A DNA stretch of 64,000 nt from Hyphomonadaceae bacterium UBA1933 (GTDB taxonomy: Bacteria; Pseudomonadota; Alphaproteobacteria; Caulobacterales; Aquidulcibacteraceae), in contig DDFH01000003.1 of the NCBI GenBank assembly GCA_002337085.1, positions 372,001 to 436,000 of the forward strand, written 5' to 3'. Under the pieces are notes generated by a model. That model ran no database searches. It worked only from the letters and a program-made list of their open reading frames with translations, and had not been told where the DNA came from. Made by a program: the position numbers and the translations under genes. Shown here in pieces: positions 1 to 8,608 of this stretch. Numbering within the stretch: position 1 is the first letter of the stretch; each line of letters begins with the position of its first letter.

Positions 1-774
1 ATTGCTGATGAATCTGAAACTGATATTCCACTTGATAAAAAAGGTGCCGAAGTCATGTTTACAATTTCATCAATCGAATTGATGAAATACCCAGATTCTG
101 TTGGCGCTATGGCAAAAATGCTTAATGCCGCCGGCGTTAATTGGACAATTAGCACAAAGGGTTATGAATCAACCAACTTTGGCTATCTTGCAGGGCGTCC
201 AGACATTGCAAAACTTGGAACAAGTCGTCTTGTAAATGCCGCCGAAGAATTGGGTGTAAAAGAACTTATCATCCCAGAATGTGGACACGCTTATTCCGTG
301 TTACGTTGGAATGGCGCCAATATTATGGGTCGTCCATTGGGCTTTAAAGTTTATCATATCACCGAATATTTGGCGAAATTGAAACGTGAAGGCAAGTTGA
401 AATTCAAATCAATTGAAACTGCCTTTACCTATCATGACCCATGCCAGATTTCGCGGCGCGGCGGCGCGGCAGATGATGCAAGATACCTTCTTGAAGGTTT
501 TGCCCCTAATTTCGTTGAGATGAAAGTAACTGGAAACCAAAACTGGTGCTGTGGTGGCGGTGGCGGTGTTCAGGCAATGAACAAATATCGCGATATGCGT
601 ATAAATGTTTTCAAAATCAAAGCGAAACAAGTTGAAGAAACCGGAACCAACACAATGATTTCGGCTTGTGCAAACTGCCGTTTAACAATGGATGAATCAA
701 TTGCCGAGCTTAAATGGGGCGGTAAACTTGATAGCCTTGTTGAAATACTCGCTGATAACCTAATCGAAGATTAG
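1..774 (+). CDS. HdrD/Isp2-like (Fe-S)-binding CCG-domain protein, C-terminal part
   Basis: The reading frame is open from base 1, so the start lies upstream of the window. What is visible is the end of a protein with cysteine-rich CCG domains, as in the heterodisulfide reductase subunit HdrD and the hydrogenase-associated protein Isp2. The last CCG domain is complete: HDPCQ, then WCCGGGGG, then ACANC. This arrangement binds a non-cubane [4Fe-4S] cluster in HdrB/HdrD. An earlier ECGH segment belongs to the preceding domain. A terminator follows, then the hyp operon. By context this is probably the Isp2-type electron-transfer partner of a [NiFe] hydrogenase encoded just upstream. A generic Fe-S oxidoreductase is the alternative. 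Confidence 0.75.
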   Translation: MADESETDIPLDKKGAEVMFTISSIELMKYPDSVGAMAKMLNAAGVNWTISTKGYESTNFGYLAGRPDIAKLGTSRLVNAAEELGVKELIIPECGHAYSVLRWNGANIMGRPLGFKVYHITEYLAKLKREGKLKFKSIETAFTYHDPCQISRRGGAADDARYLLEGFAPNFVEMKVTGNQNWCCGGGGGVQAMNKYRDMRINVFKIKAKQVEETGTNTMISACANCRLTMDESIAELKWGGKLDSLVEILADNLIED

Positions 775-798
775 AAGCACCCCTCATAAGTGCTAGAG

Positions 799-834
799 CA
801 GGATGCGCTTTAATGGTGCATCCTGTTTGTTTTT
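799..834 (+). terminator. Rho-independent terminator after the Fe-S protein gene
   Basis: Perfect 8-bp stem CAGGATGC (799-806) / GCATCCTG (818-825) with an 11-nt loop, followed by TTTGTTTTT. It separates the Fe-S protein gene from hypF, so the hyp genes probably need their own promoter or read-through. Confidence 0.8.
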
Positions 835-861
835 GTGCTTTGTTTGGGCAAAGAGGTTAGA

Positions 862-3150
862 TTGACCAAGGGTTTGCAAATCAAAATAAATGGCATAGTG
901 CAGGGCGTGGGCTTTCGCCCCTTTATCTATAAACTTGCCAATGATTTTAACATCACCGGAAGCGTTATAAATAATTCAGACGGGGTTTTGATAAAGGCGT
1001 TTGGTGCTAATTTAAATGGTTTTAAAGATGCCATTATTCCCAATGCCCCAAAATTGGCAAAAATCATCAATTTAACAAGCACTGAAATTGATGAGATCGT
1101 GCCAAGTGATTTTGAAATTGATTTTTCAAAGCAAGGTTTGGCAAATACTTTCATTTCGCCTGATGCCGTGATTTGCCCTGATTGTATTGCTGAAATAACC
1201 CAAAAGGATGAACGCCGCTTTGGTTATGCCTTTACAAATTGCACCAATTGCGGGCCACGTTTTTCAATCATTGACACCATTCCATATGATAGAAAAAATA
1301 CGCGGATGCGTGATTTCATTATGTGTGAACAATGCCAAAGCGAATATGAAAACCCAATGGATCGCCGTTTTCATGCGCAGCCAATTGCTTGCCCTAAATG
1401 TGGCCCCCATCTTTGGTTTGAAGATAGTTTAGGTAATATTGCAAAAGATGATGCAATTTCCATTGCCGTTGAAAATTTACAAAGCGGGAAGGTGATTGCG
1501 ATAAAAGGTCTATCAGGCTTTCACCTTGCTTGTGATGCCACCAATGAGACAGCAGTTGAATTATTGCGTAGCCGTAAAAGACGCCCAAATAAACCCTTTG
1601 CCTTAATGATGCGCGATGTGGCGGCAATTAATGAATATATTTCATTATCAGATATAGAAAAAACGGCGCTTGGCGCATCTTCTGCACCGATTGTGCTGAT
1701 AAAGGGTAGGGATGACCGCATTGCCGCGAATATTGCGCCAGGCCTTAAGCAATTGGGTTTTATGGTGGCGGCAACCCCACTTCATTACATTTTATGTGAT
1801 GCCTTCAAAAAGCCGCTTGTGATGACCTCTGGCAATCTGTCCGGTGAGCCACAGGTGATTGGGAATGATGAGGCCAAGGAAAAATTGGGGCAGTTTATTG
1901 ATGGCTTCCTTTTCCACAATCGTGAAATTGCCCGTAGGCTTGATGACAGCGTGGTATTTGCCCATGATGATAATAGTGGTGATGCGATTATAAAAATTCG
2001 CCATGCCCGTGGTTTTGCGCCTTCACCAATGGTTCTGCCGCAAGGTTTTGAAAACTCCCCACCAATTCTCGCAATGGGGGCGGAAATGAAATCCGCAATT
2101 TGTTTATTGCGTGGGCATGAGGCGATTTTATCCCATCATATTGGTGAATTAGGCAGCGTGCTTGCAAACTCGGAACTTGAAAAGACGGTTTCTGATTATT
2201 GCCATATTTATGACCACACACCAAAACAAATCGTTATTGATAAACATCCCGAATATTTCTCAAGTAAGCTTGGTAATGAAATTGCGCAAAAAGATGATTT
2301 GGAACTTGTAACAATCCAACATCACCACGCACATTTTGCCGCTGTGTTGGGTGAAAATATGTTTGCGGCAGATGGTGAAAAAGCAATTGGCATCATGCTC
2401 GATGGTACTGGTTTGGGTGACGATGGAAACTTTTGGGGTGGGGAGGTTTTTATTGGCAATTATCGCGAATTTACCCGCCTAGCTAATCTTGCACCTTTTA
2501 GGCTTGCCGGCGGGACACAGGCAATATTGCACCCCTTCAGAACTTTGCTGGGTGCATTATCAGCAGCGTTTGGCTGTGATACGGTGGGCAATATCGCCAA
2601 TGAAATTGGGCTTGGTGAAAAATCCATACCTATATTGAAACTATTGCAAAGTGGAATAAACTCGCCAATCACAACTTCGGCGGGGCGATTGTTTGATGCG
2701 GTTGCGGCATTGCTTGGAATTTGTCGTGATGCCATAAGCTATGAGGCACAGGCCGCAATTGAATTAGAAGCCATAACCCAAAGCAATGTGGGCGAATATT
2801 ATAATTTGCCTTTTGAAAATGGCGTGATTGAAACAAAATATATGTGGAATGAAATCCTTAATGATATAAAATCAGAAACGTTCAAATCCGTCATTGCCGC
2901 AAAATTCCAAAATGGCTTGGCAAAAGGTTTTGCCAATGCGGCAATTGAATTGGCACTGCAAAATCAAATTAAAACCGTGGCATTATCGGGTGGTGTAATG
3001 CAAAATCGCTATTTGCTAACTGTTTTACAAAATGAGTTGAGAAACAATGGCTTTAAAGTGCTTCTTAATAAAGAAGTTCCGGCAAATGATGGCGGAATTG
3101 CTTTTGGGCAGGCATTAATTGCGGCAATAAGGGGGCGGGGTGATGTATAG
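862..3150 (+). CDS. hypF: HypF, carbamoyltransferase for [NiFe]-hydrogenase maturation
   Basis: HypF uses carbamoyl phosphate and ATP to load a carbamoyl group onto the HypE C-terminal cysteine, the precursor of the active-site cyanide. Seen in order: acylphosphatase domain with GVGFRPF near the N-terminus; four CxxC pairs of two zinc fingers at about residues 105-180; a YrdC-like domain (PNKPFALM, TSGNLSGEP); and a Kae1-like domain with HHHAH near residue 490 and SGGVMQN near the end. Length (about 762 aa) is normal. The frame opens at GTG 835, but that codon lies directly after the terminator T-run. TTG 862, preceded by AAGAGG at 851-856, is a better start. First gene of the hyp operon; overlaps the next gene. 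Confidence 0.95.
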   Translation: MTKGLQIKINGIVQGVGFRPFIYKLANDFNITGSVINNSDGVLIKAFGANLNGFKDAIIPNAPKLAKIINLTSTEIDEIVPSDFEIDFSKQGLANTFISPDAVICPDCIAEITQKDERRFGYAFTNCTNCGPRFSIIDTIPYDRKNTRMRDFIMCEQCQSEYENPMDRRFHAQPIACPKCGPHLWFEDSLGNIAKDDAISIAVENLQSGKVIAIKGLSGFHLACDATNETAVELLRSRKRRPNKPFALMMRDVAAINEYISLSDIEKTALGASSAPIVLIKGRDDRIAANIAPGLKQLGFMVAATPLHYILCDAFKKPLVMTSGNLSGEPQVIGNDEAKEKLGQFIDGFLFHNREIARRLDDSVVFAHDDNSGDAIIKIRHARGFAPSPMVLPQGFENSPPILAMGAEMKSAICLLRGHEAILSHHIGELGSVLANSELEKTVSDYCHIYDHTPKQIVIDKHPEYFSSKLGNEIAQKDDLELVTIQHHHAHFAAVLGENMFAADGEKAIGIMLDGTGLGDDGNFWGGEVFIGNYREFTRLANLAPFRLAGGTQAILHPFRTLLGALSAAFGCDTVGNIANEIGLGEKSIPILKLLQSGINSPITTSAGRLFDAVAALLGICRDAISYEAQAAIELEAITQSNVGEYYNLPFENGVIETKYMWNEILNDIKSETFKSVIAAKFQNGLAKGFANAAIELALQNQIKTVALSGGVMQNRYLLTVLQNELRNNGFKVLLNKEVPANDGGIAFGQALIAAIRGRGDV

Positions 3151-4018
3151 TATTCTAAACATAGCAATCAATGACAAATCCGCCACTTTTGAAATTACTA
3201 ACCCCTTAAAGCAAAGCCGTATTTTGATTGGCAAAACCCCAGATGCGGTTTTGAAATCAATTCCGATAATCTTCAACCTTTGCCCAATGGCACATAAAAT
3301 GGCGGCTTCTCTTGCATTGGGATTACCAATTGATGATGGGGTGAAGCAGGGGGTAATTGGCGAAATTATTCGCGAACACTCAATGATAATATTCAATGAT
3401 ATGGCGAAGATATTAGGACTTGGGCTGCGGCGTGAGGCATTGATTGGGATTAACAATCTTAATAATGATCGCCTTGCCAAGCTTGAAAATGATTTATTTG
3501 GAACAATTGCGGAAGAATTTCTAACCAATCATACGACAAAAGGCATTTATGGGGAAATATTGCCAAAGCTTGATGAGTTAATTGGCGATTTTGGCGCAAT
3601 TAAATTCGCCACCGACCCCACATATTATGCGCGCGCCACGGCCTTTGGCGATAATCCATTTTTTGCGGAAATACCAAATTTATCGCAACGAATCCTTGCA
3701 AGGTTCTGGGAAGTTGCCAATCTGATAATCGCATTAAAAAATAATACTAATATTGATGTTTGTGATGTAAAAAATGGCAGTGCATCAGTTTGGGCGGCGC
3801 GCGGTCTTTTGACACATTCATACGCCAAAAGTGCCGAAATTATAACGGATTGTACAATCACTACGCCAACAAATCAGATACTTGAAATGGATGGAATGTT
3901 GCTTGCGATGCTAAATGCCGCATTGAATAGCGAACGCTATTATATTAGAGAATTAGTATTAATGAATATATGCACCATAGACCCCTGCATAGAAACAAGA
4001 ATAACGGGTCTGGAGTAA
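3143..4018 (+). CDS. hupK: HupK-like paralogue of the hydrogenase large subunit
   Basis: About 291 aa. It resembles HupK/HoxV, a degenerate relative of the [NiFe] large subunit thought to act as a scaffold during assembly of the Fe(CN)2CO cofactor. Remnants of the two cysteine motifs are visible: CPMAH at residues 47-51 where the large subunit has its first CxxC, and DPC at 280-282 near the C-terminus, where the large subunit has DPCxxC but here the second cysteine is lost (DPCIET). Position between hypF and hypA supports the call. The start ATG 3143 (GTG 3140 is also possible) overlaps the hypF stop and has a G-rich SD-like stretch just upstream. Overall similarity to the family is weak, so the name rests on motifs plus context. 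Confidence 0.75.
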   Translation: MYSILNIAINDKSATFEITNPLKQSRILIGKTPDAVLKSIPIIFNLCPMAHKMAASLALGLPIDDGVKQGVIGEIIREHSMIIFNDMAKILGLGLRREALIGINNLNNDRLAKLENDLFGTIAEEFLTNHTTKGIYGEILPKLDELIGDFGAIKFATDPTYYARATAFGDNPFFAEIPNLSQRILARFWEVANLIIALKNNTNIDVCDVKNGSASVWAARGLLTHSYAKSAEIITDCTITTPTNQILEMDGMLLAMLNAALNSERYYIRELVLMNICTIDPCIETRITGLE

Positions 4019-4023
4019 ATGTT

Positions 4024-4365
4024 TTGCACGAGATGGCAATCTGTGAAGGAATTTTACAAAGCCTAGAAAATATCCGGGCCAAGGAGAATTTTGATAAAAT
4101 CAAAATTGTTCGTCTGGAGATTGGTTGTTTTTCGGGTGTGGAAACCGATGCCGTGCAATTTAGCTTTGATGCCGTAACGCGCGGTACCTTTGCCGAAAAT
4201 GCCACACTTGAAATAATCCAACAAAATGGCAAAGCTTATTGTATGGATTGTGCGAATGTTTTTGAAACTAATGACCGCCTTATGCCTTGCCCAAGGTGTG
4301 ATGGCATTAATACGATGACTTATGGCGGTGACGCGCTTAGAATTAAAGATTTAGAGGTTGTGTAA
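4024..4365 (+). CDS. hypA: HypA, nickel chaperone for hydrogenase
   Basis: HypA delivers nickel to the large subunit together with HypB. The start is set at TTG 4024, with GGAG at 4012-4015 eight bases upstream, because this places the invariant nickel-binding His at residue 2 (MHEMAICEG). An ATG at 3970 is in frame but would bury that histidine and overlap hupK. The zinc site is CMDC (73-76) and CPRC (89-92). At 113 aa the length is typical. The stop overlaps the hypB start in TAATG, which suggests translational coupling. Confidence 0.95.
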   Translation: MHEMAICEGILQSLENIRAKENFDKIKIVRLEIGCFSGVETDAVQFSFDAVTRGTFAENATLEIIQQNGKAYCMDCANVFETNDRLMPCPRCDGINTMTYGGDALRIKDLEVV

Positions 4366-5282
4366 TGTGTAATACTTGCGGCTGTGCATCAGGAAATCTA
4401 AAAATCGAAGGTGATGAACATCACCACGACCACGACCATAACCATGACCATGACCATGAACACCAACATGAGCATGAGCATCATCATCACGACCATGACC
4501 ACCATCATGATCATGATATTGATTATAATAAATTACCTGCGCGCAACCATAATCCCGGTATGTCACAGGCACGAATGATTGAAATTGAAGAAAATATTCT
4601 TGCCAAAAATGATGCCTATGCCGCCCAAAACCGTGATTTATTTAAGGCCAAAGGCATATTGGCATTAAACCTTGTTTCAAGCCCTGGTTCGGGCAAAACT
4701 AGCCTTTTGGTGGAAACCATAAAGGCATTACAAGAGAAATTTCAAGTAACAGTTATTGAGGGTGACCAACAAACCACTAATGACGCCGATAGAATCCGCG
4801 AAACTGGGGTAAAGGCAATTCAGGTTAATACTGGCAAAGGTTGCCATCTTGATGGGCATATGGTTGGCCATGCGCTTGAACATCTTGCCCCCGCTGATGG
4901 AAGTATTTTATTCATTGAAAATGTTGGCAATCTTGTTTGCCCTGCGGCATTTGATTTGGGTGAGGCGGCAAAGATTGCGGTGCTTTCCGTAACCGAAGGT
5001 GAAGATAAGCCTTTGAAATACCCTGATATGTTTGCGGCATCAAAAATTATGATTTTAAACAAGATTGATTTATTGCCGCACCTTGATTTCGATGTTGAGG
5101 CTTGCATCAATAATGCAAAGCGCATCAATCCAGAAATAAAGGTTTTGCAGGTTTCGGCAAAAACCCGCGCGGGCTTTGATGAATGGCTCAACCTTCTGGA
5201 GGGGCTGCGCGGGCAAATAATTGCGGAAATTCTTGCCGAACAAGAAGCGAAACTAAATAAATTTAAAAATCTTTTGAAATAG
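4365..5282 (+). CDS. hypB: HypB, GTPase for nickel insertion, with a long histidine-rich tail
   Basis: A 305-aa SIMIBI-class GTPase working with HypA in nickel insertion. It starts with the high-affinity metal motif CNTCGC (residues 2-7). A low-complexity segment at 19-50 contains 20 histidines alternating with Asp/Glu, probably for nickel storage. The G domain follows: P-loop SPGSGKTS (106-113), GDQQTT (133-138) and a NKID motif. The internal metal site at the dimer interface is Cys160-His161 and Cys192 (NLVCPA). It sits in the operon between hypA and hypC. Confidence 0.97.
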   Translation: MCNTCGCASGNLKIEGDEHHHDHDHNHDHDHEHQHEHEHHHHDHDHHHDHDIDYNKLPARNHNPGMSQARMIEIEENILAKNDAYAAQNRDLFKAKGILALNLVSSPGSGKTSLLVETIKALQEKFQVTVIEGDQQTTNDADRIRETGVKAIQVNTGKGCHLDGHMVGHALEHLAPADGSILFIENVGNLVCPAAFDLGEAAKIAVLSVTEGEDKPLKYPDMFAASKIMILNKIDLLPHLDFDVEACINNAKRINPEIKVLQVSAKTRAGFDEWLNLLEGLRGQIIAEILAEQEAKLNKFKNLLK

Positions 5283-5289
5283 GTGCGCC

Positions 5290-5565
5290 ATGTGTCTGGG
5301 ACTACCGGGACAAATAATCGCCATTCAGGATAAACAATCACTGCTTGGTAAGGTTAGTTTTTCAGGCATTAGCCGTGAAATTGATTTAAGTTGCGTGGCA
5401 ACCGAAAACCTTGATGATTTAATTGGAAAATGGGTTTTGGTTCATGTTGGCTTTGCCATGAGCGTGATTGACGAAGATGAGGCAAAGGCAACCTTAGAAG
5501 CGCTCGAGGGCCTTGCCGAGGCGCAAGAAGAGTTCGCGGCAATCAAAGAAAGTGCGGGTGAATAA
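5290..5565 (+). CDS. hypC: HypC, hydrogenase maturation chaperone
   Basis: 91-aa member of the HypC/HupF family. It begins MCLGLPG with the essential Cys2 that, together with HypD, holds the iron while CO and CN ligands are added, and later binds the large subunit precursor. Length is typical for HypC. The C-terminal 25 residues are acidic and helical. It follows hypB by seven bases and precedes hypD by one, consistent with co-translation. Confidence 0.95.
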   Translation: MCLGLPGQIIAIQDKQSLLGKVSFSGISREIDLSCVATENLDDLIGKWVLVHVGFAMSVIDEDEAKATLEALEGLAEAQEEFAAIKESAGE

Positions 5566-5566
5566 T

Positions 5567-6706
5567 ATGCGCTATATGGATGAATTTCGCGACCCCACAA
5601 TTGCCAAGGCACTTTTAAAACAAATCGCGAGCCTGTGTGAAGAGATTGGCAAAACCCGTGATGAACCAATTTATATCATGGAAATTTGCGGTGGGCATAC
5701 GCATTCAATTTTCCGCTTTGGCCTTGATAAATTAGTTCCCAAAAATCTTGAATTTATTCATGGCCCAGGTTGTCCTGTTTGTGTTTTACCCATGAGCAGG
5801 GTTGATGATTGCGTTGAAATTGCTGAAAATGAAAATGTAATTTTCACCACTTTTGGCGATGCAATGCGGGTTCCGGGAACTAAAAAATCACTGCTTCAGG
5901 CCAAGGCCGAAGGATGTGATATTCGTATTGTTTATTCACCGCTTGACGCGTTGAAAATTGCGCGTGAAAACCCAGATAAAAACGTTGTTTTCTTTGGCCT
6001 CGGCTTTGAAACCACAATGCCGGCAACCGCATTAACAATCATTCGTGCCAAGAATGAAAACATCGCCAATTTTTCGATGTTTTGTAACCATGTTCTTGTG
6101 CCACCGCCACTGCGGGCATTGTTGATGGACGAAAAAATGCGGCTCGATGGTTTTGTTGGCCCTGGTCATGTTTCTATGATTATTGGCAAAAAACCATATC
6201 AATTCATTGCCGATGAATTCCATAAGCCGGTGGTAATCGCAGGCTTTGAACCATTGGATTTATTAAGTTCAGTTGTGATGGTCTTGCAGCAAATTATTGA
6301 TGGTCGTCATGAAATTGAAAACCAATATGGTCGTGTTGTTCCTGAAGATGGTAATAAGGCCGCCCTTGACGCCATAAACCGTGTTTATGAGCCACGTCCA
6401 AGGTTTGATTGGCGCGGCCTTGGTGAAATTGAATATTCTGGCGTTAAAATTCGTGATGAATTTGTGGAATTTGATGCCGAAGTTAAGTTTAAAGTCGGCT
6501 ATGGTGCAGGCAAAGGGGCGGGGCGCGAACCCGATGATTTGTTGTGTGGTGAGGTTATAAAAGGCCTTTTAAAACCGGTTCATTGCCCTAAATTTGGAAT
6601 TGAATGCAAACCTGAAACTCCGCTTGGGGCATTAATGGTTTCATCAGAGGGTGCATGCGCCGCCTATTATCAATATGGCGGCAGACGCGAACATGAAGTA
6701 GCATAG
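5567..6706 (+). CDS. hypD: HypD, iron-sulfur scaffold for Fe(CN)2CO assembly
   Basis: 379 aa from ATG 5567. HypD carries a [4Fe-4S] cluster and assembles the cyanide and CO ligands of the hydrogenase iron with HypC and HypE. Signature motifs are present: CGGHTH (41-46), GPGCPVCV (67-73), NHVLVPPP, GFVGPGHVS and a C-terminal cysteine-rich stretch (CGEVIKG, HCPKFG, ECKPETPLGA). The frame is open further upstream inside hypC, but the family begins with a sequence like MRYMDEFRD, and the spacing to the hypC stop supports 5567. Confidence 0.96.
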   Translation: MRYMDEFRDPTIAKALLKQIASLCEEIGKTRDEPIYIMEICGGHTHSIFRFGLDKLVPKNLEFIHGPGCPVCVLPMSRVDDCVEIAENENVIFTTFGDAMRVPGTKKSLLQAKAEGCDIRIVYSPLDALKIARENPDKNVVFFGLGFETTMPATALTIIRAKNENIANFSMFCNHVLVPPPLRALLMDEKMRLDGFVGPGHVSMIIGKKPYQFIADEFHKPVVIAGFEPLDLLSSVVMVLQQIIDGRHEIENQYGRVVPEDGNKAALDAINRVYEPRPRFDWRGLGEIEYSGVKIRDEFVEFDAEVKFKVGYGAGKGAGREPDDLLCGEVIKGLLKPVHCPKFGIECKPETPLGALMVSSEGACAAYYQYGGRREHEVA

Positions 6707-6714
6707 GAATAAAA

Positions 6715-7758
6715 ATGGAAGCCCCGAAATTCAACAAAACCAATGCTAAAATTGTTACGCTGGCTCATGGCGGCGGTGGCAAGGCAATGCGTGATTTAAT
6801 TCAAGACGTTTTCATTCGCGATTTCTTCACAGAAGATACTGGCGAAATGGAAGATCAAGCACGCCTTGAAATCCCACCTGAATTATCGGGTGCGCGTCTT
6901 GCATTTACTTCGGATGGTTTTGTGGTTGATCCATTGTTTTTTAATGGCGGCGATATTGGCAAGCTTGCGGTTTATGGCACGGTCAATGACTTGGCGGTTG
7001 GCGGGGCAATTCCCAAATGGCTTTCGGCAAGTTTCATTATTGAAGAAGGGTTAGAGGTTGAAACCCTGCGTAAAATTGCGGCCTCTATGCGCGATGCGGC
7101 ACTTAAGGCGGGCGTGAAAATCGTAACTGGTGATACAAAGGTTGTGGCGCGCGGTGCGGCTGATAAGGTATTTATAACCACGTCTGGCATTGGTTTAATT
7201 CCAAATGGGGTCAATCTTGCGGCATCGAAGGTGCAAGAAGGCGATGTGGCGATTGTAAATGGCTTTTTGGGGCATCACGGTGCTGCAATCTTACAAGCAC
7301 GCGGTGATTTAATGCTAGAGGGTGAGATTAAATCCGATTGTGCGCCATTGGGCGACTTGATGGCGGTGGCAATGGCGGCTGGCGTGGTTCGATGCGCGCG
7401 CGACCTTACGCGCGGGGGTTTGGCATCGGCATTAAATGAAATTGCTGATGCATGTGGGCATGTAATCGAGCTTGAAGAAGTGAAAATGCCATTAAAGCCA
7501 GAAATTCGTGGTTTCTGTGAGATTTTGGGTTTTGATCCGCTTTACCTTGCAAATGAAGGTTCGCTGGTTTTGTTTGTGCCGCAACAAGATGCCGAAAATG
7601 TTCTGGCGGCAATGCGTGGGCATGAGTTTGGCAAAGACGCATGTATTATTGGCAAGGCAAAATTAGGCAATCGCCCCCAAGTCGAAATGAAAACCGCATT
7701 TGGCGGCACACGTATTGTTGACATGCTAGTCGGGGAACAATTGCCAAGAATTTGTTAA
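6715..7758 (+). CDS. hypE: HypE, carbamoyl dehydratase
   Basis: 347-aa PurM/AIR-synthase-like enzyme. It dehydrates the thiocarbamate on its own C-terminal cysteine to thiocyanate, the cyanide donor. Visible: LAHGGGGKAM near the N-terminus, GTVNDLAV, TGDTKVV, the conserved RDLTRGGLA and the terminal PRIC with the catalytic cysteine as last residue. It is the last gene of the hyp run and converges with the gene at 7769 with only 10 bases between. No clear terminator is seen there. Confidence 0.96.
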   Translation: MEAPKFNKTNAKIVTLAHGGGGKAMRDLIQDVFIRDFFTEDTGEMEDQARLEIPPELSGARLAFTSDGFVVDPLFFNGGDIGKLAVYGTVNDLAVGGAIPKWLSASFIIEEGLEVETLRKIAASMRDAALKAGVKIVTGDTKVVARGAADKVFITTSGIGLIPNGVNLAASKVQEGDVAIVNGFLGHHGAAILQARGDLMLEGEIKSDCAPLGDLMAVAMAAGVVRCARDLTRGGLASALNEIADACGHVIELEEVKMPLKPEIRGFCEILGFDPLYLANEGSLVLFVPQQDAENVLAAMRGHEFGKDACIIGKAKLGNRPQVEMKTAFGGTRIVDMLVGEQLPRIC

Positions 7759-7768
7759 ATTCTGCAAC

Positions 7769-8473
7769 TTATTTAATAAGCCTATCAGGATTAAGCATTA
7801 ATCGGGCATCGACCTCGACAATTTTACCGTCTTCTTTGACTTCTACGACTTTTTCCAAAATGGCAAGCGCGCTCCAGTTTTGGCGTTGGTTTTCATATTG
7901 TGTTACACCGACCTGTCCATAATATGGGTTAAAGTCAGTTACGGCACGTCCAGTTGCAACGGTTGTATAATAATATCCGCTAACCATTTTTTCAGCCGAT
8001 AAAAAATATTTCCCAGGCTTCATTTTACCAAAGCTAAAGCGTCCATAATTGTCGGTTTCAGAATAATAGGCATAGTTAAACAGCCTTTCATCCGCCATAA
8101 CTTTGCGTTTTTGCGGATCTCTGGAACGTGCTTGCTTCTTTGAAAGATTTATATATTCAACCAGATATGGTGTATAAGGATAAAGGAAAACCTTATGCCC
8201 ACTTACTGGTTCGGGTTTGATTGTTGATAATAATGCGGCATCCAAACCATCGTTGGTGATTTTGTAAAATAGCACGCCATTGATTGTTGAATTGCCAAGT
8301 GCAATGGCATTTTTTGTATATTCTTCATCAAAATTTGTTTTCGGATAAATATATTGAACAGTATCTAACTGTTCTTGTTTATTCACTTGTTTTAAAACGC
8401 TCTGCGAATATGATGGCGATGCAAACATTAACAAAGCCATTGCCGTAAAACCAAATTTGACAAAATTTTTCAT
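7769..8473 (-). CDS. Exported protein of unknown function
   Basis: 234 aa with a clear signal peptide (MKNFVKFGF, a hydrophobic core, then SYS as likely cleavage site). The mature part is beta-rich. One stretch (YSETDNYGRFSFGKMKPGKYFL) has the look of a carboxypeptidase-regulatory or transthyretin-like fold, but I do not recognise the family. Several tyrosines sit in YYTTVAT/YYGQVGV. Probably periplasmic or surface exposed. It lies between the convergent hyp operon and clpB and shows no functional link to either. Confidence 0.7.
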   Translation of the reverse strand: MKNFVKFGFTAMALLMFASPSYSQSVLKQVNKQEQLDTVQYIYPKTNFDEEYTKNAIALGNSTINGVLFYKITNDGLDAALLSTIKPEPVSGHKVFLYPYTPYLVEYINLSKKQARSRDPQKRKVMADERLFNYAYYSETDNYGRFSFGKMKPGKYFLSAEKMVSGYYYTTVATGRAVTDFNPYYGQVGVTQYENQRQNWSALAILEKVVEVKEDGKIVEVDARLMLNPDRLIK

Positions 8474-8560
8474 AGTAAATCCAATATTAAATACAACTTA
8501 AGCTCTATTTAAACCAGATATTGGCAAATTTGTGACGAAAATTTAATGTAATGCATAAAT

Positions 8561-8583
8561 AAAGGGCGTCAAAATGACGCCCT
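8561..8583 (-). terminator. Terminator of clpB
   Basis: Perfect 8-bp hairpin GGGCGTCA (8564-8571) / TGACGCCC (8575-8582) with a 3-nt loop. Read on the minus strand it is followed by TTTATTTA, 26 bases beyond the clpB stop. Confidence 0.8.
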
Positions 8584-8608
8584 AATAATTTAGTGATTAC
8601 TTAAAAAC

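Noticed and set aside
4351..4572. Minus-strand frame rich in His/Asp/Gly
   Set aside because: It is the mirror of the CAT/CAC-rich histidine tract of hypB; repetitive codons keep the opposite frame open.
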